Assembly (NCBI GenBank): GCA_964625865.1
Contig: CAZVEV010000031.1
Coordinates: forward strand, 1-35,414
Source: CAZVEV01 sp964625865
Lineage (GTDB): Bacteria > Planctomycetota > Phycisphaerae > SM23-33
DNA: 35,414 nucleotides
Reading direction: 5' to 3'
Part shown: piece after piece, positions 22,781-30,315 of the stretch
Position numbering within the stretch: position 1 is the stretch's first letter
Layout: the number at the start of each line of letters is the position of its first letter
The notes under the pieces: generated by a model
Database searches by the model: none
Seen by the model: only the letters and a program-made list of their open reading frames with translations
What the model was told of the DNA's origin: nothing
Made by a program: the position numbers and the translations under genes

Positions 22781-25123
22781 CTACGGCTTGCCACCCAGCA
22801 TCTCGTCGAGCAGGAAGCGGGCGGCGGCTTTGTGGGGGATGCGGCCGCGGGTGGCGCTGTCGAGGTCGGTCTGGGCGAAGGCGGGTATGGCTGAGCCCAC
22901 ACAGGAGGGGCAGCCGTCTTCGCAGGGGCAGTCGTGGATGACGTCGCGGATGGCGGTGAGGATCTCGTCGAACCGGTCGAGGCAGCGGCGGGCGTAGCCC
23001 ATCCCGCCGGGGTACCGGTCGTGCAGGAACAGGGCGTCTGTCCCGAGGCAACTGGAGTCGACCACCGCGCCGATGTCCTGCTGGTCGCACATGACGAACA
23101 GCGAGGCGACCTCGACCAGCACATTAGCCACGCCCACCAGGGCCTCGCCCACGGGCATGCCGTCGGCGACCATGCGTTCGACAATCGGCGGCGGGGGCAC
23201 CAGCCACATCGCCACCGTCTCCAGCGACTGCGGCGGAAGCTCGAGTTCCTCGAAGCCCAGCGAATCGCGCGAGTGGAAGCGGACCTTCTTGAACATCGGG
23301 ATCGTCGTGGTCACCGTCACGTCGCCGAAGCCCACCTGCCCGCCGGCAAAGGCGGCCTCGTGCTCCGTCTCGTCGATGCGGATCTGCGAGGTCGAGACGC
23401 TCTGGGTGTAGTAGTCCAGGTCGCGACGTTCGACGTGGGCGATCTTCTGGTCGAGGTCCAGTTCGGTCACGAAGTACGTCTCGGCCGCGTGAATGTACAC
23501 CGCGTGGTCGTGCAGTTGCGACAGGGCGCTGACCTCGTCAAGCGTGCCGATAACGCGCTGCCCGTTTCTGTCGTCCTGGATGGTGTAGACCACGCCCGAG
23601 ATGTTCCGCAGGTTCACGTCGGCGGCGGGGTACTGGCTGGAGGCCCAGTACCAGTGGTCGGTGATGTGGCGGGCGATTTCGTCCTCTTCGAGCAGTTCGA
23701 GCACGACCGCGGCGTAGGGGCCGAACCGCTCGACCTCGCCGTCCGGGAGAGGCAGTTCGTGCAGGGCGCACTTGATGTGTCCGATCGCCACGTGCGGGTT
23801 GTCGGGGTCGATGACCGCCTGCTCGGGGTTCTGGTCGAACAGGTACTGCGAGTGGGTCATCAGGTACTGGTCGACGGGCGAGTTCTGCCCGATCAGGAAC
23901 ACGACGGCCTCCTCGAGCCCGCGCCCGGCGCGCCCGGCCTGCTGCCACAGGCTCGCGATGGAGCCCGGATAGCCCACCAGGATGCACGCGTCGAGGCTGC
24001 CGATGTCGATGCCCAACTCCAGCGCGTTGGTGCTCGCGACGCCCAGGATCTCGCGATTGGCGAGCTTGGCTTCGATCTCGCGCCGCTCGGCGGGCAGGTA
24101 TCCGCCGCGGTAGGCGTGGATGGACTTGCCGAGTTTCCGCGAGATGTCGCGCAGGCGGTCGCGGCAGGAGCGGAAGATCAGTTCGCTGGCCAGCCGCGTG
24201 CGGACAAACGCGATGGTCTGGATGCCCTCGCTGACCAGTGACGTCATGAGATTAACCGCCTCGCCGATGGGGCTGCGCCGGTCGCCTCCGGTGCGCCACG
24301 CGTCGGCCTGCCCACGGGCGGCGCCGTCCAGCGGCGGCGGGTTCCACATGACGAACCGTTTGGGCCCGCGCGGGGCGCCGTCGTTGGTGACTTCCGTCAT
24401 CGGTCGGCCCGTGATGCGCTCGGCGTGGGCGCGCGGATTGGCGATGGTGGCCGAGCAGCAGACGAACGTCGGGTTCGACCCGTAGTGGCGGCAGATCCGC
24501 GCCAGGCGGCGCATCACGTTGGCCACGTGCGACCCGAACACGCCGCGGTAGGCGTGGACCTCGTCGAGCACGACGACCTTCAGGTGCGTGAAGAACCGGT
24601 TCCAGCGCGCGTGGTTCGGCAGGACGCCCGCGTGGAGCATGTCGGGGTTCGTCAGGATTACGTTTCCGCCGTTGCGGAGCTTGCGGCGCAGCGGGGTGGG
24701 CGTGTCACCGTCGTACGTGCCGGCCAGGAAGTCCGCCTCCCCGCCCGGTTGCTGGAACCGCCCGAGCCCGCGCAACTGGTCCTGGGCGAGGGCCTTGGTC
24801 GGATAGACGCACAAAGCCGTCGACCGCGAGTCGTCGATCAACGACTCGACGATGGGGATGGTGTAGCAGAGCGTCTTGCCGCTGGCCGTCCCGGTGACGA
24901 TTACCACGTCCCTGCCGTCGCGCACAGCGGCAATCGCGTCGGCCTGGTGGGCGTAGAGGTGCTCGATCCCGTCGCCCCGCAGGACGTCGGCCACCGCGGG
25001 ATTCAACCCGTCGGACACGGGCTTGTGACTCGCGTCGCGCAGGGGCAAGGGCTCGACGTGGACCATCTGCTCGCGATAGTAGCGCGTCGTGCTGAGTCGC
25101 TTGAGGAATGTCTGTCCGTCCAT
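22781..25123 (-). CDS. MrfA-like DEAD/DEAH-box helicase (first copy)
   Basis: A 780-aa superfamily 2 helicase. Walker A TGTASGKT lies at 77-84, and the Walker B motif reads VVLDEVHAY (DEVH). Motif III reads CCSATI, motif V NALELGIDIG and motif VI QQAGRAGRG. A four-Cys cluster CPCEDGCPSC near residue 735 fits the metal-binding C-terminal (DUF1998/MZB) region of MrfA (B. subtilis YprA). MrfA works with the exonuclease MrfB in a nucleotide-excision pathway for mitomycin-type damage. A paralogue lies 111 nt upstream and an MrfB-like gene further upstream on the same strand. No good Shine-Dalgarno precedes the ATG at 25123. Its 3' end is partly duplicated at 21910-21976. Confidence 0.88.
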   Translation of the reverse strand: MDGQTFLKRLSTTRYYREQMVHVEPLPLRDASHKPVSDGLNPAVADVLRGDGIEHLYAHQADAIAAVRDGRDVVIVTGTASGKTLCYTIPIVESLIDDSRSTALCVYPTKALAQDQLRGLGRFQQPGGEADFLAGTYDGDTPTPLRRKLRNGGNVILTNPDMLHAGVLPNHARWNRFFTHLKVVVLDEVHAYRGVFGSHVANVMRRLARICRHYGSNPTFVCCSATIANPRAHAERITGRPMTEVTNDGAPRGPKRFVMWNPPPLDGAARGQADAWRTGGDRRSPIGEAVNLMTSLVSEGIQTIAFVRTRLASELIFRSCRDRLRDISRKLGKSIHAYRGGYLPAERREIEAKLANREILGVASTNALELGIDIGSLDACILVGYPGSIASLWQQAGRAGRGLEEAVVFLIGQNSPVDQYLMTHSQYLFDQNPEQAVIDPDNPHVAIGHIKCALHELPLPDGEVERFGPYAAVVLELLEEDEIARHITDHWYWASSQYPAADVNLRNISGVVYTIQDDRNGQRVIGTLDEVSALSQLHDHAVYIHAAETYFVTELDLDQKIAHVERRDLDYYTQSVSTSQIRIDETEHEAAFAGGQVGFGDVTVTTTIPMFKKVRFHSRDSLGFEELELPPQSLETVAMWLVPPPPIVERMVADGMPVGEALVGVANVLVEVASLFVMCDQQDIGAVVDSSCLGTDALFLHDRYPGGMGYARRCLDRFDEILTAIRDVIHDCPCEDGCPSCVGSAIPAFAQTDLDSATRGRIPHKAAARFLLDEMLGGKP

Positions 25124-25130
25124 AGCTTGT

Positions 25131-25167
25131 TCTAGGGGGTAGGGTGTAGGGGGTAGGGGATAGGACG
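25131..25167. repeat. TAGGGTGTAGGG tandem stretch
   Basis: Short tandem units of TAGGG(T/G) type, ending GGGGATAGGAC, match the arms of the palindrome at 10148-10279. Only one arm is clear here. It lies in the 111-nt spacer between the two helicase genes. Confidence 0.7.
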
Positions 25168-25234
25168 CGTCGAGCAAGCTCGACCGCTAAACAACGTCGT
25201 TGCGGACTGCGTATTTGGCGCGTCAGGCGTGCGG

Positions 25235-28090
25235 TTACCTGTGATCATCTTCGGTCTTCTTCTTGCGTCGGGCGCGAGCGGCGAGGGTGTCGCCGAGTTT
25301 GATCGTCCCATCGAGTTCTCGCGCCTCCCGCGCCGCAGGCGCGGCCGCTTGCGGCTTCGCATTCTTCACGTCTGTCGCATCATCGCCCGGGGACTGGACG
25401 GTGTCGACTGTTTCTTCCGCCACGTCGGGTCTGCCCGCAAAGGACGTGGGCTTTCGGTTCTGGTGGCCGTTCATCCCGGTCGGCGTGGGGGGCTTGGCGA
25501 CCAGCGGTTCGAGCCCGTCGGTGGCGATCTTCTGGGCGAGGCGATTTCGCAGGTCCTTGTGGAAGTTCTTGCGGCGTCCCTTGCGGCGGGCCACGTCCGG
25601 GGCTTTCAGTGCGTCGTCGGCCTCGGGGTCCGGGTAGGCGGTGGTGACGTTGGGCTCGATGGGGTGGAAGATGCGCGGCTCGCGCATGCGTTCGAGGCGG
25701 CGTCTCAGGTCGCGTTGGAGGCGGATCGTCGAGGCCGGATCGGTCTGGGCGAGGGTCTGGTCATCGGGGCAGGCCAGGGCTCCCCCGTCGCCGAGCGTGC
25801 CTTCGAGGATCATCAGGGCGGCGGCCTTCGAGGGGATCGACGCCTCGCCGCGCTCGTAGTGCCACGTCGCGTACTGCCTCAGCGGCTTGCCCACGCAGCA
25901 CGGACACCCGTCGTCGCAGGGGCACGAGCGGATCGCGTCGCCCACGGCGGGCATGAGCACGTCGAGGCGGTCGTAGGCTTTCTGCGTGAAGCCCAGCCCG
26001 TGCGGATAGCGCTCGTAGATGAAGATCGCCTGCCACGGGCTGTTGACGCTGCCGACGGTGTGCGAGAAGTCCAGCGTGTCGCAGGTCATCAGCAGGGGCA
26101 GGAGCATTCGTGTCGCATAGCCGACCCCGCGCAGCCCGCCGTGGGCGTCCAGGCCGGCGCGGCGGACCGACTCGAGCAGGTCTTCCGGCGGGACCAGCCA
26201 CAGCGCCATCGTCTCCAGTGCAAAGGTGGGCAGGTCCAGGTCGTGAATCGAGACGCGGTCCAGCGAGTAGAAGTGGATCTTCTCGAACGCGCCGGTGCGG
26301 AAGTAGGCGGTGACCTCGCCCCAGCAGGCCCTCCCCGTGCCGAACGGCTTGTCCCGCAGGCGATTGTCGATGTGATGCACGTCCGTGCCGCCCAGCGGAT
26401 CGGTGTAGTAGTCCACATCCTCGCGAAGCACGCGGGCGACGTTGGCGTCCAGGTCCAGTTCGGTCACGCGGTACGTGTCGCCCAGGTGCATGTAGATCGC
26501 GCCGGGGTGCAGTATCGGCGGGGCGTCGAACCGGTTGACCTCGCCCAGGACCTCGCCGGTGGCGACGTTCTCGATCAGCACGTTGGCATCGACATAGTCG
26601 CGCAGGGACACCTCGTGCTGCGGCGTCTCGCCGGCGGCGTGATACCACGCGTCGTCGATGAGGCGGACCTTGCAGTTGTCGCCCAGCACGCCGAGGACCG
26701 TCTCGGCATGGGGGCCGAACCGCGAGGCATCGTCGGCGGACAGGGGCAGTTCGTGCGTGGCGCAGCGGAGGTGGCCCGTGACGATGTACGGATTGTCGAT
26801 ATCGAGGACGGCCTGCTCCACGGGGCGGCCGAACAGGTACTCCGGGTGCGTCATGACGTACTGGTTGACCGACGTGTCGAGGGCGATCAGGAAGATCAGC
26901 GCCTCGTCGCTACGGCGCCCGGCCCGCCCGGACTGCTGGAAGAAGCTCGCCAGCGTCCCCGGATAGCCCACCACGATCGCCGCATCGAGCGAGCCCACGT
27001 CGATGCCCAGTTCCAGCGCCCGGGTCGCGCTGACGCCGAGCAGTTCGCCGCTGAAGAGCCTCGCCTCGATCTCGCGCCGCTCGGCGGGACGGTATCCGCC
27101 GCGGTAGGGCGTGACCTTGTCCACCAGGTGCGGCGCGTCGGCCGCGAGCTTCTCGCAGACGTAGCGGTGGATCATCTCGGCGGACATCTTGGCCTTCGAG
27201 AACGTGATCGTCGCCATGCCGCGCTGCACCAGGCACGCCATCAGGTCGTGGGCTTCCACGTTGGCGCTGCGGCGCGAGCGCCAGTGGCCGCCGCGAACGC
27301 GGGGCGGATTCCAGAACACGTACGTCCGCCGCCCGCGCGGGGACCCGTCGGCGTCGATCACCGTCACGGGGCGCCCGGTGAGGCCTTCAGCTAGCTCGGC
27401 GGGGTTGCCCACCGTCGCCGAGCACGAGATGACCTGCGGACGGCTGCCGTAATGTTCGCACAGCCGCCAGAACCGACGCAGCAGGTTGGCCATGTTCGCC
27501 CCGAAGATCCCGCTGTAGACGTGCAGTTCGTCCAGCACGAGCAGTTCGAGGTTCGACAACACCGCGTGCCACCGCCCGTGCTGCGGCATCAGCGCCGCGT
27601 GGAGCATGTCGGGATTGGTGATCAGCACCGAGGCGCCGTCGCGGAGCTTTCGCCGGGTGGCCGACGGGGTATCGCCGTCGTACACGCCGGCCAGGCGATC
27701 GCCCAGCCCGGCGGCCGCCTGCGCCCGCGACAGCGTGCGGAACTGGTCCTGCGACAGCGCCTTGGTGGGAAACAGCATCATCGCCCTCGCGTCGGGATTC
27801 CGGCCGAGCATCTCAAGGACGGGCAGGAGGTAGCAGAGGCTTTTTCCGCTGGCTGTCCCGGTGACGATAAGCACGTCCTCGCCACGTCGTACCGCATCGA
27901 GGGCCCGGGCCTGATGGCTGTAGAGGCGCTCGATGCCGGCGGCGGCCAGCATGGCGCGCTGCGGCGGGGTCAGCGGCTGGCTCGTGGCACCGTACGTTGC
28001 GTCGCGTGCGGCGACCCGGCGGACGTAGGCGGCCTGGTCGGCATAGTCCGGTCCGGAGCGAATCTCATCGAGGAAACGGTCGACGTCCAT
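25235..28090 (-). CDS. MrfA-like DEAD/DEAH-box helicase (second copy)
   Basis: A 951-aa paralogue of the helicase that follows it. TGTASGKS lies at 77-84, the Walker B motif reads VLDELHVY, motif V is RALELGIDVG, motif VI is QQSGRAGRR, and the Cys cluster is CPCDDGCPCC. Unlike the first copy it carries about 170 extra C-terminal residues rich in Lys, Arg, Asp and Pro (ARRKGRRKNFHK, RKKKTEDDHR), probably a flexible nucleic-acid or partner-binding tail. The two copies share sequence throughout their helicase and central regions. This indicates an old tandem duplication. The start at 28090 fits the N-terminal alignment with the first copy (both have SHQ or AHQ at 58-60). Confidence 0.88.
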   Translation of the reverse strand: MDVDRFLDEIRSGPDYADQAAYVRRVAARDATYGATSQPLTPPQRAMLAAAGIERLYSHQARALDAVRRGEDVLIVTGTASGKSLCYLLPVLEMLGRNPDARAMMLFPTKALSQDQFRTLSRAQAAAGLGDRLAGVYDGDTPSATRRKLRDGASVLITNPDMLHAALMPQHGRWHAVLSNLELLVLDELHVYSGIFGANMANLLRRFWRLCEHYGSRPQVISCSATVGNPAELAEGLTGRPVTVIDADGSPRGRRTYVFWNPPRVRGGHWRSRRSANVEAHDLMACLVQRGMATITFSKAKMSAEMIHRYVCEKLAADAPHLVDKVTPYRGGYRPAERREIEARLFSGELLGVSATRALELGIDVGSLDAAIVVGYPGTLASFFQQSGRAGRRSDEALIFLIALDTSVNQYVMTHPEYLFGRPVEQAVLDIDNPYIVTGHLRCATHELPLSADDASRFGPHAETVLGVLGDNCKVRLIDDAWYHAAGETPQHEVSLRDYVDANVLIENVATGEVLGEVNRFDAPPILHPGAIYMHLGDTYRVTELDLDANVARVLREDVDYYTDPLGGTDVHHIDNRLRDKPFGTGRACWGEVTAYFRTGAFEKIHFYSLDRVSIHDLDLPTFALETMALWLVPPEDLLESVRRAGLDAHGGLRGVGYATRMLLPLLMTCDTLDFSHTVGSVNSPWQAIFIYERYPHGLGFTQKAYDRLDVLMPAVGDAIRSCPCDDGCPCCVGKPLRQYATWHYERGEASIPSKAAALMILEGTLGDGGALACPDDQTLAQTDPASTIRLQRDLRRRLERMREPRIFHPIEPNVTTAYPDPEADDALKAPDVARRKGRRKNFHKDLRNRLAQKIATDGLEPLVAKPPTPTGMNGHQNRKPTSFAGRPDVAEETVDTVQSPGDDATDVKNAKPQAAAPAAREARELDGTIKLGDTLAARARRKKKTEDDHR

Positions 28091-28248
28091 GGCGATTCCG
28101 TGGTGTAAGTTAGGGGTATGTTAATGTCGAGTGTGTGAGGTCGCAAGGGGGAACTCTCGGTCGAACGGCGCGCGAAACCGCCCTTCGACGATGCTCAGGG
28201 CGAGCAAGCGGTTGGCGGGTCGACTTGTCCGCGATAGAATGATGGGCG

Positions 28249-28773
28249 ATGAGACGACAGGTTGTGACAATGACGGTGCGGACGCTGGTTGGGGTGGCGC
28301 TGGGGGTCTTGGCGCTGGGCGGCGTCTCGTGCACGTGGGGGCAGGTCGGCAGTGCGTATTGTCAGGCGCGCGACGTGCCCTACGCCCGCGACGACGGTGG
28401 CGATGCGTGGCAGACGCCGGCCGAGACCGTCGCGCGGGGGGCCGGCGACTGCGAGGACAAGGCCCTGTATCTCCATCATCTGCTCCGCGTCAAGGGGATC
28501 GACTCGCAGGTGGTCTTCGGTGTTCAGAACGTGGTGGCCTCGACGAACGGCCACGCGTGGGTCGAGTGCGAAGTCGACGGGCAGACCTACGTGCTGGACC
28601 CCACCGGACGGCTGCGGATCGCGCGGCAGGAGTTGAAGTCGTGGGAGTATCACGTGGTTCGCGACAGTCCCACGGTTCGGGCCAAGCTGGCGGCGTATCT
28701 CACGCGGACCGGCGATCGCGGCATCAACCGCGACTACGAGGCCGCCATCGCCGCCGACGGGAACTCCCCGTAG
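28249..28773 (+). CDS. Transglutaminase-like cysteine peptidase
   Basis: A 174-aa secreted protein with a hydrophobic N-terminus ending near residue 28 (a Cys follows GGVS, so lipidation is possible but the lipobox is imperfect). The catalytic triad of a transglutaminase-like fold is clear: Cys68 in GAGDCEDKA, His102 in NGHAWVE and Asp117 in VLDPTG. Such small domains cleave or modify proteins or act in envelope processes; the substrate is unknown. It may begin at 28249 or 28270. The stop codon TAG is the first three bases of the palindrome 28771-28957. It lies between, and opposite to, the helicase and exonuclease genes. Confidence 0.8.
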   Translation: MRRQVVTMTVRTLVGVALGVLALGGVSCTWGQVGSAYCQARDVPYARDDGGDAWQTPAETVARGAGDCEDKALYLHHLLRVKGIDSQVVFGVQNVVASTNGHAWVECEVDGQTYVLDPTGRLRIARQELKSWEYHVVRDSPTVRAKLAAYLTRTGDRGINRDYEAAIAADGNSP

Positions 28774-28957
28774 GGCGTGCAAGCCGGGTGCCGTGGGCTG
28801 CGGAGCGAAGCGGAGCAACCACGTCTTCGTGCGATTGCCGAATGCCGATTCTCGATTGGCTATCGAGAGCGAATCGACAGTCGGCAATCGACAACCGAAA
28901 ACCACTTGCGTGGTTGCTCCGCTTCGCTCCACAGCCCACGGCACCCGACGCGCCCTA
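28771..28957. repeat. TAGGGCG palindrome supplying stop codons to both flanks
   Basis: The left arm 28771-28823 and right arm 28909-28957 are near-complements (core GGGTGCCGTGGGCTG, then GGAGCGAAGCGGAGCAACCACG). The 85-nt centre holds a further inverted pair around CGATTGCCGA. Its first TAG (28771-28773) ends the transglutaminase-like gene, and the complementary TAG at 28955-28957 ends the convergent exonuclease gene. It thus combines the half-sites of both palindrome families in this window. Confidence 0.85.
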
Positions 28958-29917
28958 TGTCACGCGCGCCGGCAGGCGGGTCATCAGGTCGGCCAGCGTT
29001 ACCAGGTCGAGCATGTTGTGTTCGAGACAGTCCACCATCTGCCACGCGTTGGCCGTCCTTACGTAGTCGTGGTAGGCCTGCGGGATCTGCCACCCCGGAA
29101 TGTCGCCTCTGCGCGTGCGCCCGCAGACGAAGCGCTCGAGCGTCTGGAGTTTGCAGTCGCCGAATCGACCCTTCCAGATGCGCCGTCCCGTGTGCAGCAG
29201 GTCCAGGTGGGACGTTCGGATGGCGCAGTGCAGGCCCGTGGCCGCCGCCCGGACGCGGAGATAGGGTACGTCGAAGCTCTTGCCGTTGAACGAAACCAGC
29301 AGGCGCTTGTCGGCGGCGTCTGCGAGGAACAGGGCCACCGCCCCGCGCTCTTCGGAGTAGTCACGGGCGAAGAACTGCTTGACGACCAGTTGCCCTTCGA
29401 GCCACTGCATCGTTCCGATCAGGAACAGCGGCCCCGAGCCCAGCCCCGTCGTCTCGAGGTCCAGGAAGAGCACGTCCTCGGCGCCGATCGCGCCGGGAGA
29501 GACCACGTCGCCAAGGTGAGTCCACAGCGACGAATCGCCGTCGACGACGCTTCGCTCGAACGCGACGTCCAGTTGGGCCCACTTCGGATCGATTTGCGTG
29601 ATGGGCCTCTCGATGAGGAAGGTCCTCCCGGCGTCAGTCTCGACAACCTGCCCATCGACGGCCTGTTCGAGGATGACCTTCTCGGCCGGCGGGTCGGGCG
29701 TCGGTTTCGGGGCGGACGCCACCGGCCCCGCAGGCTGACGGGCGAAGAATATCGTCCCCGCGCCGCTGCCGGCCGGGCGGTCCGCGCCAGGCGTCCCGTC
29801 GCCCTCGCCGCTGGTGCGCGCCCGTCCCGCGCGCCCGCCATTCAATCGCTTGCGTAATCGCTCACGCAGCGCGCGGGCGTCGTCGTCCGGAATGTCCCGA
29901 CTCACCTTCGAGCCCAT
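28955..29917 (-). CDS. MrfB/YprB-like DEDDh 3'-5' exonuclease
   Basis: A 320-aa protein with a poorly conserved, Pro/Gly-rich N-terminal 80 residues and an RNase H-fold exonuclease domain at about 148-312. The DEDDh residues are visible: D153 and E155 in FLDLETTGLG, D216 in FNGKSFDVPYL, and H300 and D304 in HNMLDLVTL. This matches YprB (MrfB), the exonuclease that works with MrfA in B. subtilis repair of mitomycin damage. The usual TPR-like C-terminal part of YprB is absent, because the protein ends at the palindrome. The start at 29917 is supported by a promoter 20 nt away. Repair function is an inference from the shared neighbourhood with two MrfA-like helicases. Confidence 0.85.
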   Translation of the reverse strand: MGSKVSRDIPDDDARALRERLRKRLNGGRAGRARTSGEGDGTPGADRPAGSGAGTIFFARQPAGPVASAPKPTPDPPAEKVILEQAVDGQVVETDAGRTFLIERPITQIDPKWAQLDVAFERSVVDGDSSLWTHLGDVVSPGAIGAEDVLFLDLETTGLGSGPLFLIGTMQWLEGQLVVKQFFARDYSEERGAVALFLADAADKRLLVSFNGKSFDVPYLRVRAAATGLHCAIRTSHLDLLHTGRRIWKGRFGDCKLQTLERFVCGRTRRGDIPGWQIPQAYHDYVRTANAWQMVDCLEHNMLDLVTLADLMTRLPARVT

Positions 29918-29936
29918 ACGTATCCCTAACTCGCCT

Positions 29937-29964
29937 ATCCTACCACGCACCGACCTTGAGTCAA
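29937..29964 (-). promoter_or_regulatory. Candidate promoter of the MrfB-like gene
   Basis: On the minus strand, TTGACT (29959-29964) and TAGGAT (29937-29942) are 16 nt apart, giving a start near 29930 and a short leader of about 13 nt. Confidence 0.45.
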
Positions 29965-30040
29965 ACAGCGCCGCTTCGTTCCTTGACAACATCGGGACAC
30001 TTTGCTGACGTGCAGCGATCAGTGTGACAGAGCAGATATA

Positions 30041-30183
30041 CGCCCACGGGCTCCGCCCGTGGGGTATCTGCGGATGGAACGTCGGTCCGCCCGAAACGGA
30101 TTCCGCAATGCGCCTCTGTATATCACGTTTCAGATAAAGACAGTCGTGTTTCTCAGTACCCCACAGGGCGGAGCCTGTGGGCG
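30041..30183. repeat. Paired CCCACGGG/CCCACAGG hairpins, inverted
   Basis: Hairpin one (30041-30066; CCCACGGGC-TCC-GCCCGTGGG) and hairpin two (30157-30183; CCCACAGGGCGGAGCCTGTGGG) are each internal palindromes, and the second is also the near-complement of the first, so the whole unit is a palindrome of hairpins about 143 nt long. This is the layout of paired REP elements. It lies in the non-coding stretch 29918-30315, where no ORF or SAM-type riboswitch could be made out. Confidence 0.75.
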
Positions 30184-30315
30184 TTTGTCGCGCGTAAGCG
30201 AACGAGTCGTCGTGCGGAATCTGCCCGTGACGGACGAGGAGGTTTGTCTCAAGAGCGTTATGAGCAACGACCCACCGCAGGCGCCGGGACTTGAATTCTC
30301 CCCGCGCACAGGTCT

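Noticed and set aside
21910..22847. An integrase or transposase inside the bracketed module
   Set aside because: The 871-bp interval is filled by the PIN toxin, its small partner, and short non-coding ends; no recombinase motif is present.
22934..24241. Plus-strand frames opposite both helicases (also 25229-27394)
   Set aside because: They mirror the helicase genes, which carry all SF2 motifs; the plus-strand products have no conserved features.
30184..30315. A SAM-sensing riboswitch before metX-metW
   Set aside because: I looked for a multi-stem SAM-type layout and conserved core bases and found only the REP-like hairpin pair further upstream.
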